NCBI GenBank assembly: GCA_025558095.1 | Contig: JAIVFI010000022.1 | Location: forward strand, 310,001-374,000 | Direction: 5' to 3' | Origin: Hyaloraphidium curvatum | Lineage: Eukaryota; Monoblepharomycota; Hyaloraphidiomycetes; Hyaloraphidiales; Hyaloraphidiaceae | Length of the DNA: 64,000 nucleotides | Shown: positions 41,151-52,626 of the stretch, one piece after another | How the letters are laid out: every line of letters begins with the position of its first letter | Numbering within the stretch: position 1 is the stretch's first letter | The notes under the pieces: model-generated | Databases searched by the model: none | What the model saw: only the letters and a program-made list of their open reading frames with translations | What the model was told of the DNA's origin: nothing | Translations under genes and position numbers: made by a program

Positions 41151-43674
41151 TCACATGGCGTCAGCCTTGCGCTTCATGCCAAGACCGAAAACGACCTGTA
41201 GGTGTGCTGCGTGAGTGGAAGGTCGCGCTGCTGCCGATCGGCACTCTCACCTTCTCCCGGTTCTCGTCGTCGACACTCTGACCGGTCAGCCCGCCAGAAA
41301 CATCAACGACGACCGGTTGCGGCGCGACCGCTTCCTCCTTGACCACCTTCTTCTTCTTTTGGCTGGCAGATGGCCGGATCTTGGTTGCTTCGGCGACCGC
41401 CGCAGCCCTGTTGCCGATCTGCAGAACAACGTGCGGCTGCTTGAGCGTCTTTGTTCGCTCGTGCAGGGCGTTGACGGTTCCGAGCGGAGTGTCCGCCGTG
41501 CTGGCCGCCTTCTCCCGGAACTCGTCCGCGATTTTCTGCAGCCGCTTTTCGGTCTTCAGCTTGCCAGATCCCTTACCGTGGAATCGGTGGGAAAGGAACT
41601 TGAAGGCCTGCGCGACGAGAAGATAGTGAGCTTGAGCAGCGAGCCTGTGCCGCCGATATTCCTACCTCCTTCTGGTTCATCGTCCTGCCGAACTCGTCCA
41701 CGTAGTCGATGTTGATCTCGGGCTTGTAGTCCCGGAACTTGGCCTCCAACTCCCGCACCCGCTTCCGCTCCTCGTACACGTCGTCGATATCGTCGCGGTC
41801 GTCCTCCCATTGGTGCCCTCCAGCGCCCTTGCGCCTCTCCTTCTCGCGCTCCCTGTTCTTCTCCTTCTCCTTCTTCCGCTCCAGCTCCTTCTCGAGCTCC
41901 TTGATCCTCTGCTGCTTGATCCACTCCTGCTGCTTCTTGATCCGATCCTCCCGGACCTTCGACTCCTCGGTCGTCTTTTCCAATGCTCCGCGCGAGCTCA
42001 GCAGCGCGAGAGTTGCCCCCAGACCAGCTGCGACGAGCGGCTCCTCGGTGATGTGATCCTCGTCCTCTTCGTCAGAGTCCTTCTCCTCCTTCACGCCCAC
42101 GGAATCGCTCGGAGCAGCACTGGCCTCGCGATTGCTGCCCTGCCAGTCCATGGCATCGCCGTTCTCTTCCACTTCCTCCTCCTTCACGACCACATCTCCG
42201 GCCGCCTTCCGCGCCGCCTCTTCCCGGGCAGACTGTTGGCGCGCCTGCTTTGCAGCGGCAGCAAGCTGCGCTTTCCGGGCTTGCTCGGCCTGCTGCTGCT
42301 GGAACACCGACATGGAGGGCAGCGAGCGAACAAACTCCGTCGTGTCGGAGAGGATGAGTTCGGGGTCCAGGGCCTCTTCGTCCGGTGGTGCTCCTTCAGG
42401 CCGGTCCACAATGTCAATAACCATTCCCCCTTCGCCATCATCGGCGTCGGCCGCCGCGCGTCGCCCAAGAATCTCGTCCGCGACAGCGAGAGTGCTGGCC
42501 ACCCTGGCCTTCTTCTTCTCGGCCAACCTCCGGGCCCGGGCGATGGCGCCCTGCAAGTCGTCATCGTCCACGAAGTTCACGTCTTCGATCGAGGCCGTGG
42601 CATTCGACCGCGAGAAAGCCTCTGGCTTTGCGTCCGTCTCCATGGAATCGCCGTTGGCTGCGCCGTCGGCGAGCCCGTCGTCCTCGTCCAGTATCCGAGT
42701 CGTCCTCGTGGCGCGGTCCCGCTTCTTCTCCTTCTTCTTGACCTTCTTGAACGAGGCCTGCTGCTGCTCCTGCTCCTCCTGCGTGTAATAGTCCCGGATC
42801 TCGTTCATTTTGGTGTACTCAAGGTTCGTCTCGACGCCCTTGAGCCCAAAGCGCTGTTCCCGGAGGTTCTGGGAAACCTCCATCCGCCGGCGCTCCTCTT
42901 CCTCCACAGAGAACGACCCTTCCTCTCCCAGAACAAAGGCGTGCTTCTCCGGGCCCGAGATGGTTTCGTCGTACTGCGACAGCAGCGTCTGGGGTTCCTC
43001 GGCTCCGGGATCGTAGCGTGCCTTCTTTTTGGCCACGTCCAACCGCTTCTTCGTCTTCTCCGACTCGAGAAGCTTAACCGAAATGAGCTCGTCGCCCTCG
43101 GCCTCGTTCTCCTCGATCGTCGAGTCCTTCAGAACGAGAATGGTCTCGCCGCCCTCCAAAACGGTGTCGACTGCATGGCCCACGCGAAGCCCGGCCGTCG
43201 TTGCTGCCGATTTTGCCGCGGTTTGGAGCTCCCGATCCTGCTCCTCGAGCTCGCGTTGCTTCCTCTCCGCGAGCTCCTGTTGCCGCTTCTTCATACGCTC
43301 CACCCAAGCGAGCGAGTCCAACGTGGCATCCTGCTCGTCCTCCGCTTCCCCGAGGCCCTTTCCCGCGAGTTTCTTCTTGAGCTCCCGTTTGTTGCGGCTC
43401 TTTGCAAGCCGCTCCTGGAGCTCCGCGACCTCGGCGGCCTTTCGCTCCTCCTCGCGACGTGCCGCGAAGTTGTCCTCCGCTGCCTTCTCCGCCTTATCAG
43501 ACTCGGAAGGCTCGAGCGACAAAGGCTTGAGGCCGAGCGAGATCCGCAGCTTGCTGCAAGGCCGAGGAAGTGGGTCAGTGCTGCGCAGCGACACAGACCG
43601 CCCGGACGCCCGGGTACCCACTTCGTCTCCTCGATGGAGAGCGAAATCTCTCCGCCTCCTTCTGCGTCCGCCAT
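41151..43674 (-). CDS. SNU66: U4/U6.U5 tri-snRNP protein SNU66/SART1
   Basis: Four exons, 43674-43622, 43553-41666, 41607-41251 and 41195-41151 (780 aa, normal for the family). Hallmarks: SLSIEE near the start, LRISLGLKPL, the long Lys/Glu-rich helical middle with ERMKKRQQELAERK and LRVGHAVDTVLEGGETILVL, AFKFLSHRFHGKGSGKLKTEKR, a DTPLGTVNALHERTKTLKQP block, and the C-terminal VVFGLGMKRKADAM. SART1/Snu66 joins the tri-snRNP to the spliceosome and binds Hub1. The last exon is only 45 nt. In such an intron-dense genome, a fully conserved tri-snRNP protein is expected. Confidence 0.92.
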
Positions 43675-43865
43675 CGTGGTTTTCGGGGCGGATAGTGAGC
43701 AAGGTGGTCTCAAAAGACGGCAAGCGGCCGCGGGGCCCATGGAGGACAGAAACCAGAAGAGATGACCAGAAAATGGATCTATAACGAGCCCCAGAACCAC
43801 ATTTTTCACTCTCGCGTGATCTAGCCCGTCCGTCCAGCACGACAACCACTCCAGCACAAAATGGT

Positions 43866-46800
43866 TTAGAGTTTCTGTGAAGCGGAGGGCAAGAAATCAG
43901 CACCGGCAGCCGCACAAACATTGCAAGAGGCTTACGTCGTAGTAGCGGTCCAGCGGCGGCACTTCCTCGGCAAGACCCTTCCGCTTGCGGATGTTGCGGA
44001 CGATTTCGAACGGCTTGGTGCCAGCCTCGAGAGGCGAGCCGTTCATCACCTGCCAGTGGTCGAACACGCATTGCGGGAACTGGAAAGAGCAGGTTATATG
44101 CCGGTAAGGTCGATCAAGGATCAAAGACTCACAGCCTGGCCACCGGTGTTGGCGCGGAGGTCGGCGGTGAAGCCGAAGGACTCGTTGACGGGAAGGTAGG
44201 CCTTCACGTTGTAGAGCGGGGTACCCGGGCGCTGCTCCTCGTGGATGACGTGGCCACGACGCCTGTTCAGCACACCGTAGATACCACCCATGGCGGTCTC
44301 TGCAAATGCGACGTTGTGAGAAATCGTGTGATCACCAGAGGCTCGCAGTCAACCCACCAGGGCACTGGATCTCGACAAGGTAGACGGGCTCCATGAGGCG
44401 GGGCTCGGCAGTGAGGGCGGCAGCGTACACGACACGGCGGGCCGTGGGGATGATCTGGCCACCGCCACGGTGGATGGCATCGGCGTGCTGGGACGGCAGA
44501 TTTAGAACGTTGCAACGAGGACAGCCTGTATGGCGAAAACATACCAGAACGACATCGAGGACGTTGAAGCGGATAGCGCGCATGTTCTCCTCGGCCAGGA
44601 CACCCTCCTTGGTCGCCCACTGGAAGGCGGCGACGCACGAGTCCTTGATTTCGTTTAGGTACTGCACGGCCTTGGTCGTGTCGACGAGCAGGTTGGCGCC
44701 GTTCGTGTCGGGACCGAAGCACCAGATCTTGCGGGCGTCGGTGACGTCCCAGCCGTACTCCTCGGCGAGGATGCGCGCACGGGCCTTGAAATCGTCGCGG
44801 GGGCTGATCTTGCCGTTCTCGATGTCGGCCGCGAGCTCCTCGGGCATGGGGAAGGCCTTCATGTAGATACGGTTGTGCTTGTTGGGCGACTTGGACAGCG
44901 CGACGATGCTCGACTCGGCCGAGACAGTCTCGCGGTACGACACGACGGGCTCGCCGATCTTGATGGGGATCTGGGCGTGGTCCTCCTCAAGGTCCTTGAG
45001 GCAAATCTCGAGGTGCAGCTCGCCGGCGCCGGCGACGATGTGCTCGCCGGACTCGGAGGTGTAGCACTGCACGCAGGGGTCCGACTTGGACAGACGCTTG
45101 AGGCCTTCGACGAGCTTGGGCAGGTCGTTGGCGTTCTTGACGTCGACCGACACCTGCACGACGGGGGACACGGAGAACTTCATGACCTTGAGGTTGTGCG
45201 CGTTCTCGTTGGTCGTGATGGTGCCCGACTTGAGCAGGAACTGGTCGATGCCGACAAGGCCGACGGTGTTGCCGGCCGGGCAGTCCTCGATGGGCTCGAC
45301 GGTACGGCCCATCATGAGCACGGTGCGCTGGATGCTCTTGACGAACAGGTCCTCCTTCTTGCCAGGCTGGTAGTTGGGGCCCTGGATGCGGACCTGGAGG
45401 ACGGTGCATCAGCACGGAGCCCGCCGAACGCTTCATTCCATGCCTTACCTTGAGACCCGACTTGACGGTGCCCGAGAAGACACGGCCGAAGGCGAAGAAA
45501 CGGCCCTTGTCCGAAGTCGGCACCATTTTGGAGACGTACAGCATGAGCGGACCGTTGGGGTCGCAGTTCCGGATGGCCTCCGCGTTCTCGTCGTCCAGGG
45601 GGCCCTCGTAGAGGGTGTCCACGCGGTACTTCTGCGCAACCTTGGGCGAGGGCAGGTGCAGGACAATCATCTCAAGGAGCGAGTCGCCGGCGGGCAGGAA
45701 CTTCTTCATGACGGTCTTGAGGAGAGCCTTGCCCTCGAGATCCTTCTCGTCCGACTTCATCGGGACCTCGAGCTTCTCGAGCATGCTGAAGAGCTGGTCC
45801 TTCTTGCTGTTCATGATGGCGTCGAAGATCTTGTAGATGGGGTCGAGCACGAACATGTTGAACGCGCGCTCCAGGGTGTTGCCGTCGTCGTCGGTGGCCT
45901 TCTTGACCCACTTCTTAGTCTTGGGGTTGAAGAAGTTGTCGCCCCACAGGCGCTGCATCATCTTGTTCTTCTCCACACCGAACTTCTTCGAGTAGCGCTG
46001 GGCAAACTGGCGCAGGGTGAAGGCCCAGCCGTGGAGACCCGAGCCGAAGGCGACGGTGCCGTGGTCGGCGTAGACCTGCACGTCGCCGAGGGCGGCGTCG
46101 TGGTAGGTCGAGATGATGACGTTCACCGACTCGATGATACGCGACAGGCCCTGCAGACGCATTCGTTCAGGGTCTTGCGGCCCAATCACCCCCAAGAGAA
46201 CGAACCTGGTAGAGCTCCTCCTTGGGCAGCTGGAGCTCGAGCAGAGTGCGGTCCACCTTGTTGATGATGAGCACGGGCTTGATGCGCTCCGTCAGGGCCT
46301 GGCGCAGCACGGTCTCGGTCTGCACGCAGACACCCTCGACGGCGTCGACGACGACGAGGGCACCGTCAGTGACACGGAGGGCAGCCGTGACCTCGGACGA
46401 GAAGTCGACGTGGCCGGGCGAGTCGATGAGGTTGATCAAGAAGTGGGTCGCTGGAGGATGGCGGGATCAGCGACGGATACAACGAAAGATGCATCGACCC
46501 GCGACGCATCGGCGAGGAACACGCACAGTCGGTGACGGCACCGCCCTTGATGTCCTTCAGGTCCTCCTCCGGCAGCTCGAAGTAGAGCGAGATGGCGGTC
46601 GACTTGATCGTGATACCGCGCTCCTGCTCGTCGGCGCGGGTGTCCGTGTACCGGGCATCGCCAGCCTTGGCGCTGGCTATAATACCCGCTTTTCCGACCA
46701 GCGAGTCGGTGAGGGTCGACTTGCCGTGGTCGACGTGCTGCAAAGAAAAGGCGGCGACGTTCAGCACCCGCGTCCGCCGCCCACCAAAGGCCCGCCTTCC

Positions 46801-46972
46801 GGGCAAGAGACACGCACAGCAATGACCGACATGTTGCGAATGTTGGTCGGCTTGTCCATCATGGCCCTGTGGAGTGGCACGACCCGCGGTTTCGTGAGCG
46901 ACTGCCCGTCTCCCCTACCCGCCCTGAGGGCCCGGAGACGCACCGCATTTCGTCCACGCTGAAGTTCACCAT
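43866..46972 (-). CDS. EFT1: Translation elongation factor 2
   Basis: Ten exons (46972-46944, 46866-46818, 46737-46527, 46450-46206, 46150-45449, 45393-44545, 44487-44358, 44299-44133, 44079-43936, 43874-43866) sum to exactly 844 aa. The GTPase motifs are [17 protein letters not shown] and [24 protein letters not shown] holds the His that is converted to diphthamide. The protein ends YYDKL. The final exon is nine bases (Lys-Leu-stop), and the first two coding exons are 29 and 49 nt. EF2 moves the peptidyl-tRNA on the ribosome using GTP. The first intron lies after codon 10, as often in highly expressed fungal genes. Confidence 0.97.
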
Positions 46973-47823
46973 GGTTGCTGCAAATTCAGGAGGCGCACCG
47001 CACGGAATCGAGGGCGGGGGCGGACGAGGGCCGTTCAGGCCCCTGACTCAGATCCGGGGCCAGCCGCGCTCACCGAGCCTATCGCGGCACCGAGGAAGAC
47101 CAGAGAAAGACGAATTTGCCTGAACGATGCAGGCGAGAGGACCCGAGCGGCAGGGGCCGGGCCTGGATGAACGGAGAAAGGGGCGAAAACAAAGAGAACG
47201 GGCGCGCCGCGCGGTACCCTAGAACCCGCCCCCTAGTTGGCCAACGCTGTGGCAACGGCTTTCCAAGCCGATCTACGACCTTCTGCCCCTCAAAAATGAG
47301 TTCTTTGAAGACGGAACGTCGCTACAGGCGGTTCTCGGCCCCTCGCGACTCTGCTTGGCTCCGATCATAGAACCGAGGCGCAGAAAACGGATCGGGTCGT
47401 GGACTTTCGCCCAGATGATGATGCGGGTGCTGTCGAGGCAAGCTAGATTCTTTATTCTTCGTTCATGACCACATCTGCTGGTGTTTTGCCCAGAAAGGCA
47501 GCCGATTGGAGGCAACGATCTCGTGCACTTTGGAAAGATAGATCGTGAAGTCCAGTGCGATTACGCTTCAATCATGAGGGAGAATCGAAAGCGTCGATGC
47601 TACTACATGGTTTCCTGGTTGCGCATCTCTGCATTACGCGTCCGTTTGTGACCATTCGACGTTTCGTACGGGCGTCGGGGTTGCAGCGCGGGGACCGTCA
47701 TCCCTCATTGCAATCCGCTCTGAACCCCGCCAGACGCGCTTCTCCGCCTGGCTTTCGCGCATGGGCAGTCGCACTCGGCGGCGGTGACATCGGAGCGCGC
47801 GCTGGGCCCGTGGGCGCGCCGCC
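46973..47823. other. Long divergent upstream region of EF2 and cyclin C
   Basis: At 851 bp this is the longest gap in the right half. It presumably holds both promoters and 5' UTRs. An open frame without ATG at about 47229-47466 (plus) reads LWQRLSKPIYDLLPLKNEFF and on to a stop. It looks more protein-like than its surroundings but has no clear start or splice partner, and was left uncalled. Confidence 0.4.
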
Positions 47824-48907
47824 ATGGCCGCCAACTACTGGGACAGCAGCCAGGTGCGAAACTGGTCTCTGGACAAGTGGCGGCTCAAGGAAAGCCAGAA
47901 GGAGGATCTGAAATACGTCAGCGAGAGGCAGCTGCAGTGGCTAAACTTGTACTATTCTGGCCGTGAGTAGGCAGCGCTGCGGCAAGTCGCGTGCGGCTCC
48001 GGGGCCGCACGGAGGCGCGCGCGGCTTGGCCAGCTTCCGTGAATCGCCTCCCTTGGTGTCGCCGACACTCGCTCTCTGCAGTTGTCGTTCAACTTGGCCG
48101 GAAGCTGGGGGTTCGACAGCAGGTCGTCTCGACGGCTCAGGTCTACTTCCGCCGCTACTACACTCGGTTCGCTCCTCGATCGCGCCTTGGTTCCAGTCTT
48201 GAGCTGACCTGTTTCCTTTTCCAGCAACAGCATGCGTAGCACGGATCCGATCCTTGTCATTGCGACGTGCATGTTCCTGGCGACCAAGGTTGAAGAGTGC
48301 CCGCACCACATCAAGAACGTCGTCGAAGGCATGCGTGCGATTCTCCCCGGTGAGTTCGCCGACGTCGGCCGCAGGCATCGATTGACCCGTGTCCAGACGG
48401 CTTTCAGTACGAAAGCACGCACGTCGCCGAGTTCGAGTTCTACCTGCTCGAGGAGATGGACTTCTACATGATCCTCTACCACCCCTACCGGCCGCTCGTG
48501 CAGTGCGTCCGGAGCCAGCCTTTCTCCGTCGCACTTTTCTGACCGAGGATGACCGCAGGTACCTGGACGACCTGAACCTCGACCGCAACTGCCTGCAGAC
48601 CTCCTGGTCCATCCTCAACGACGTTTACCGAACGTCTCTTCCCCTCCTCCACCCTCCACACATGATCGCGCTCGCCGTCATATACCTGTTGACCGCCACC
48701 GACGAGTTTGGCGCGAACGGCGAAGGAGCTGCGGGCAATGAAGCGGCACCGAAGGTGGACATTGCAAAGTGGCTCGGGGAGCTTACGGTCGACATTGCGG
48801 GCGTGATCGCAATCGCGGGCAGTATCCTCGAGCTCTATGCGGAGCTGAAGGAGTACGACGAGCGCGTGATTCCCCAGCTCGTACGCAAGCTCAATGCCAA
48901 ACCGTGA
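47824..48907 (+). CDS. SSN8: Cyclin C, Mediator kinase-module cyclin (Ssn8/Srb11)
   Basis: Five exons, 47824-47962, 48082-48166, 48225-48349, 48397-48502 and 48559-48907 (267 aa). The start MAANYWDSSQVRNWSLDKW is the typical N-terminus of C-type cyclins. The cyclin box carries VVSTAQVYFRRYYTR, TCMFLATKVEECPHHIKNVV, EFEFYLLEEMDFYMILYHPYRPL, SWSILNDVYRTSL and LLHPPHMIALA. It partners Cdk8 in the Mediator kinase module and regulates RNA polymerase II. Length and architecture are normal. The first intron (47963-48081) is the longest of the gene. Confidence 0.95.
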
Positions 48908-49208
48908 TTGCCTGTTCTGCGACATACCACTTTGACCTGGCATGAGCTCTGTCATTTGTCACTCGTTCGACTGTGATTCCCTATAGCCGATGTAATCGTA
49001 ATGTAGTCACGTTTGAGACTTTGTGATCTCTGGAGTTCACGATCCCAATGAAGTTGGTGCAGACGCCATTTCCATTACGAGCATTATCATACAGATCGAG
49101 AAATCGGGTATTTGAAGGAGCCGACCGAGCATCTACAGATTGAGGGGGGTATGCTCCACTGATTGAGTCCGGAGAGCCATCCACGGGCGCGATCCGACCG
49201 GGAACCCT
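48908..49208. other. Gap between the convergent cyclin C and RNR1 genes
   Basis: It holds the two 3' ends and is less GC-rich than the coding sequence around it. I see no gene or RNA in it. Confidence 0.4.
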
Positions 49209-52200
49209 TTAGCCGGAGCACATCAAACAGGCCTGTGCGAACTAATGAGCGACTGCAAAAGAATGCATGCGAAGTGATGACACCCACGTCCTTGTTTTCG
49301 CGAGAGCAGGCGTTCAGCCTGGCCTCGTAATCCCGCATGGCCTCCAGCTCCTCCTCCGTCAGCTTCGGCACGGCCGTGGGTGCCGGCACCGCGGCGTTCG
49401 TCTTCTTCTTGGGAGAAGACATGGGCGGGACGGCCGGCGCAGCGCCGACAACGGGCGCGGCAGCGGCAGCGGTCGCGGGGACGGCCATCTTGGACGCATC
49501 CACGGTGAACTTGATCGGGTCGGCGGCCGGGCGCGTGCGGAGGTAGTACATGCCCGTCTTGAGCCCCTTGCGCCATGCCCAGAAGTGCATGCTGGTCAGC
49601 TTGCCGTAGTTGGGGTCCGCAATGTGGATGTTGAGCGACTGCGACTGGTCGATGAAGGCGCCGCGGTCGGCCGACATGTCGATGATGGTCTTTTGCGACA
49701 GCTCCCATACGGTCTTGTATAGCGACTTGATGTGGTCGGGGATGCCGGGGATGCCCTGCACCGAACCGTTGTTGGCGATGATGCGCAGGCGGAGCTCCTC
49801 TGCAATTGGATACGCGTTAGCCGGGCGCACCTCACAGATGCATTCGTGTAAACCGACCGTTCCAGAGGCCGAGCTCAGTGAGGTCCTTGAGCAGGTGGGG
49901 GTTCACGACCTGGAACTCGCCCGACAGCACGCGGCGCGAGTAGATGTTGCTCGTGTAGGGCTCAAAGGCCTCGTTGTTGCCGAGGATCTGGCTGGTGCTG
50001 GCCGTCGGCATCGGCGCGACGAGGAGCGAGTTGCGGACGCCGTGCTGGGCAATGTCGGCGCGGAGCTTGCCCCAGTCCCACTGGTCCGAGCACTTGACGT
50101 TCCACATGTCGGGCTGCAGAATGCCCTTGCTAACGGGCGAGCCCTCGTAAGTCTCGTAGGGGCCGAACTCCTGCGCCAGCTCGCACGACGCCTCCAACGC
50201 CGAGAAGTAAATGCACTCGAAGATCTGCCTGTTAAGGCGCTTGGCGCGCTCGCTGTCGAAAGGCATGCGCAGCTTGATGAAGGCGTCCGCCAGGCCCTGG
50301 ACGCCGATGCCGATGGGGCGGTGGCGCATGTTGGACCGCTTGGACTCGACGACGGGGTAGTAGTTGACGTCGATGATCTTGTTGAGGTTCTTGGTGACGA
50401 CCTTGGTGACCTCGCGGAGCTTGGCAAAGTCGTAGTTGTCCTTGTCGATGACGAAGGCGGGGAGCGAGATGGAAGCCAGGTTGCACACGGCGACCTCGTC
50501 GGGCGCGGTGTACTCGACGATCTGGACGAAAACGTCAACGCTGAACAATGCATCGGCAACTGCCCGCGCACCTCCGTGCAGAGGTTGCTGCACTTGATCG
50601 TGCCCAGGTTCTGCTGGTTGCTCTTGCGGTTGCACGAGTCCTTGTAGAGCATGTACGGCGTCCCCGTCTCGACCTGCGATTCAAGCACGGCGGCCCACAG
50701 CTTCTGGGCCTTGATGACCTTGCGGGCGACGCCCTTGCGCTCGTACTCCTCGTACTTGCGCTGCACGACACACGCGGGAGGTCGGACATGCGCCTTCCTT
50801 GCGCAGGAAGCAGGTCACAACGCACCTCAAACTCCTCGCCCCAAACATCCGAGAGGCCCGGCGCCTCGGCCGGGCAGAATAGGCTCCACTCGCCGTTCTC
50901 CTCCACCCGCTTCATGAACAGGTCCGGCACCCAGAGGCCGTAGAAGAGGTCCCTCGCGCGGCTCTCCTCCTTGCCCGTGTTCTTGCGGAGGTCGAGGAAG
51001 TCGAAGATGTCGGCGTGCCAGGGCTCCAGGTAGATGGCAAACGCGCCGGGGCGCTTGTTCCCGCCCTGGTCGACGTACCGCGCGGTGGTGTTGTACACGC
51101 GGAGCATGGGGATGATGCCGTTCGAGTAGCCGTTGGTGCCCGAGATGTAGGATCCTTGGGCCTGTATGCCGCATGCATGAGTTACGCGACCACGCAACGT
51201 GCTCGCTCCACGCATACCCTGATCTTGTGGATGTTGAGACCGATTCCGCCCGCGGTCTTGGAGATCATGGCGCACGTCTTGAGCGTCTCGTAGATGCCCT
51301 CGATCGAGTCCTCCTTCATCTCCACAAGGAAGCACGACGACAGCTGCGGCCGCGGCGTGCCGGCGTTGAAGAGCGTGGGCGAGGCGTGCGTGAAGTACTT
51401 CTGGCTCATATAATCGTAGGTCTCGATGGCGGCGGGGATGTCGCCCTTGTGGATGCCGACTGCGACACTGCACGGCGGGGTCAGGCGAGGTCCGGCACGC
51501 CGCGATGCGGGCTCACGCACCGCATGAGCATGTGCTGCGGACGCTCGGCGATCTTGCCGTTGATCTTGAGCAGGTACGACCTCTCGAGGGTTTTGAAACC
51601 GCTGCGGACGGGGGCGGCTCAGCACGAGCGTGACAGCGGTCGCAGCGGATCGACCCACAAGTACTGGTAGTTGTAGTCGCGGTCGTAGATGATCGCGCTG
51701 TTGAGCTCGTCCTTGTGGCTCATGATGACCTCGTACACGTCGTCAGCGATCATGGGGGCCGGCTCGCCCGTCTTGGGGTTGGTGTAGGTGTACAGGTCGT
51801 GGATCACGTCGGAGAAGGTCTTCTTGGTCTCCTTGTGCAGGTTCGACACGGCAATGCGGGCCGCGAGGATCGCATAGTCCGGGTGTCTCGTGGTCTGGGG
51901 CGGCGGCGGTGAGCGGCAGTGGGACGTGCGACACGGGATCGGCGCACCAGCGAGGCCGCGGTCTCGGCGGCGAGGTTGTCGAGCTCCACGGTGGTGACGC
52001 CCTGGTACACTCCCGCGATGACCTGACGGCGGCGTAATTGGCGACGGCGATGGGCCCGTCAGACTTTCGTAATATGGGCGCGAACCAGCGCGACCAACCT
52101 TCATAGTAACCTCGACCGGATCAACGTAGGCGGTGTCCAGGCCATAGCAGAGCTTGTTCAGCCGCGAGGTAATTTTATCGAACTGAACCCGCTCCTGGCG

Positions 52201-52480
52201 GCCGTCTGCGATGAGAGGGGAGGTGAGCTGCTGCGGACCGACACGGATGTGCCCGACGGCGCGGCCGCCACGGCCCGGAGGCGCCCGGTAGTGCGTGGCC
52301 CAGGCAAATCCGAGAGCGGTCCGTCGTTCCCGGGCCGAATCACGGCGTCCCTGGGACCCGGTCGCCAGCAATGTGGGTCGGCTGTCCCGCACAGCACGGG
52401 GGCCGGGGAGGTGCGGCACCGGAGAGCGCCGCCGGCGGACGGCTGCTGACGGAACTCGTACCTCGTTTATAGACGAACAT
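49209..52480 (-). CDS. RNR1: Ribonucleoside-diphosphate reductase large subunit
   Basis: Eleven exons (52480-52462, 52205-52099, 52022-51948, 51894-51659, 51601-51521, 51467-51218, 51161-50826, 50760-50572, 50521-49858, 49799-49288, 49232-49209) sum to 830 aa. The start [20 protein letters not shown] is the ATP-cone domain. [20 protein letters not shown] has the active-site Cys region nearby. [21 protein letters not shown] and [15 protein letters not shown] are barrel signatures. The last exon codes only ACLMCSG, the swinging C-terminal Cys pair that reduces the active site. The enzyme makes deoxynucleotides from ribonucleotides. The first coding exon is 19 nt, followed by a 256-nt intron, the longest in this gene. 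Confidence 0.96.
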
Positions 52481-52626
52481 GGTTCAACTCTCCACGACAC
52501 GGTCGTGAACTGGAATCGGAGGGTATCTTGGGACGACGGTTTCGTAAGGCACGAGCGCGCTCTGGTCGCGCTCTCGCACCCTGGATCCATCAGGGCTCGC
52601 CGATCACAAGCTTCGACTTAAATCAG

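Noticed and set aside
41810-43765. A 651-codon Leu-rich plus-strand frame
   Set aside because: Antisense of the SNU66 Lys/Glu-rich coil; the Leu richness is a by-product of complementary codons.
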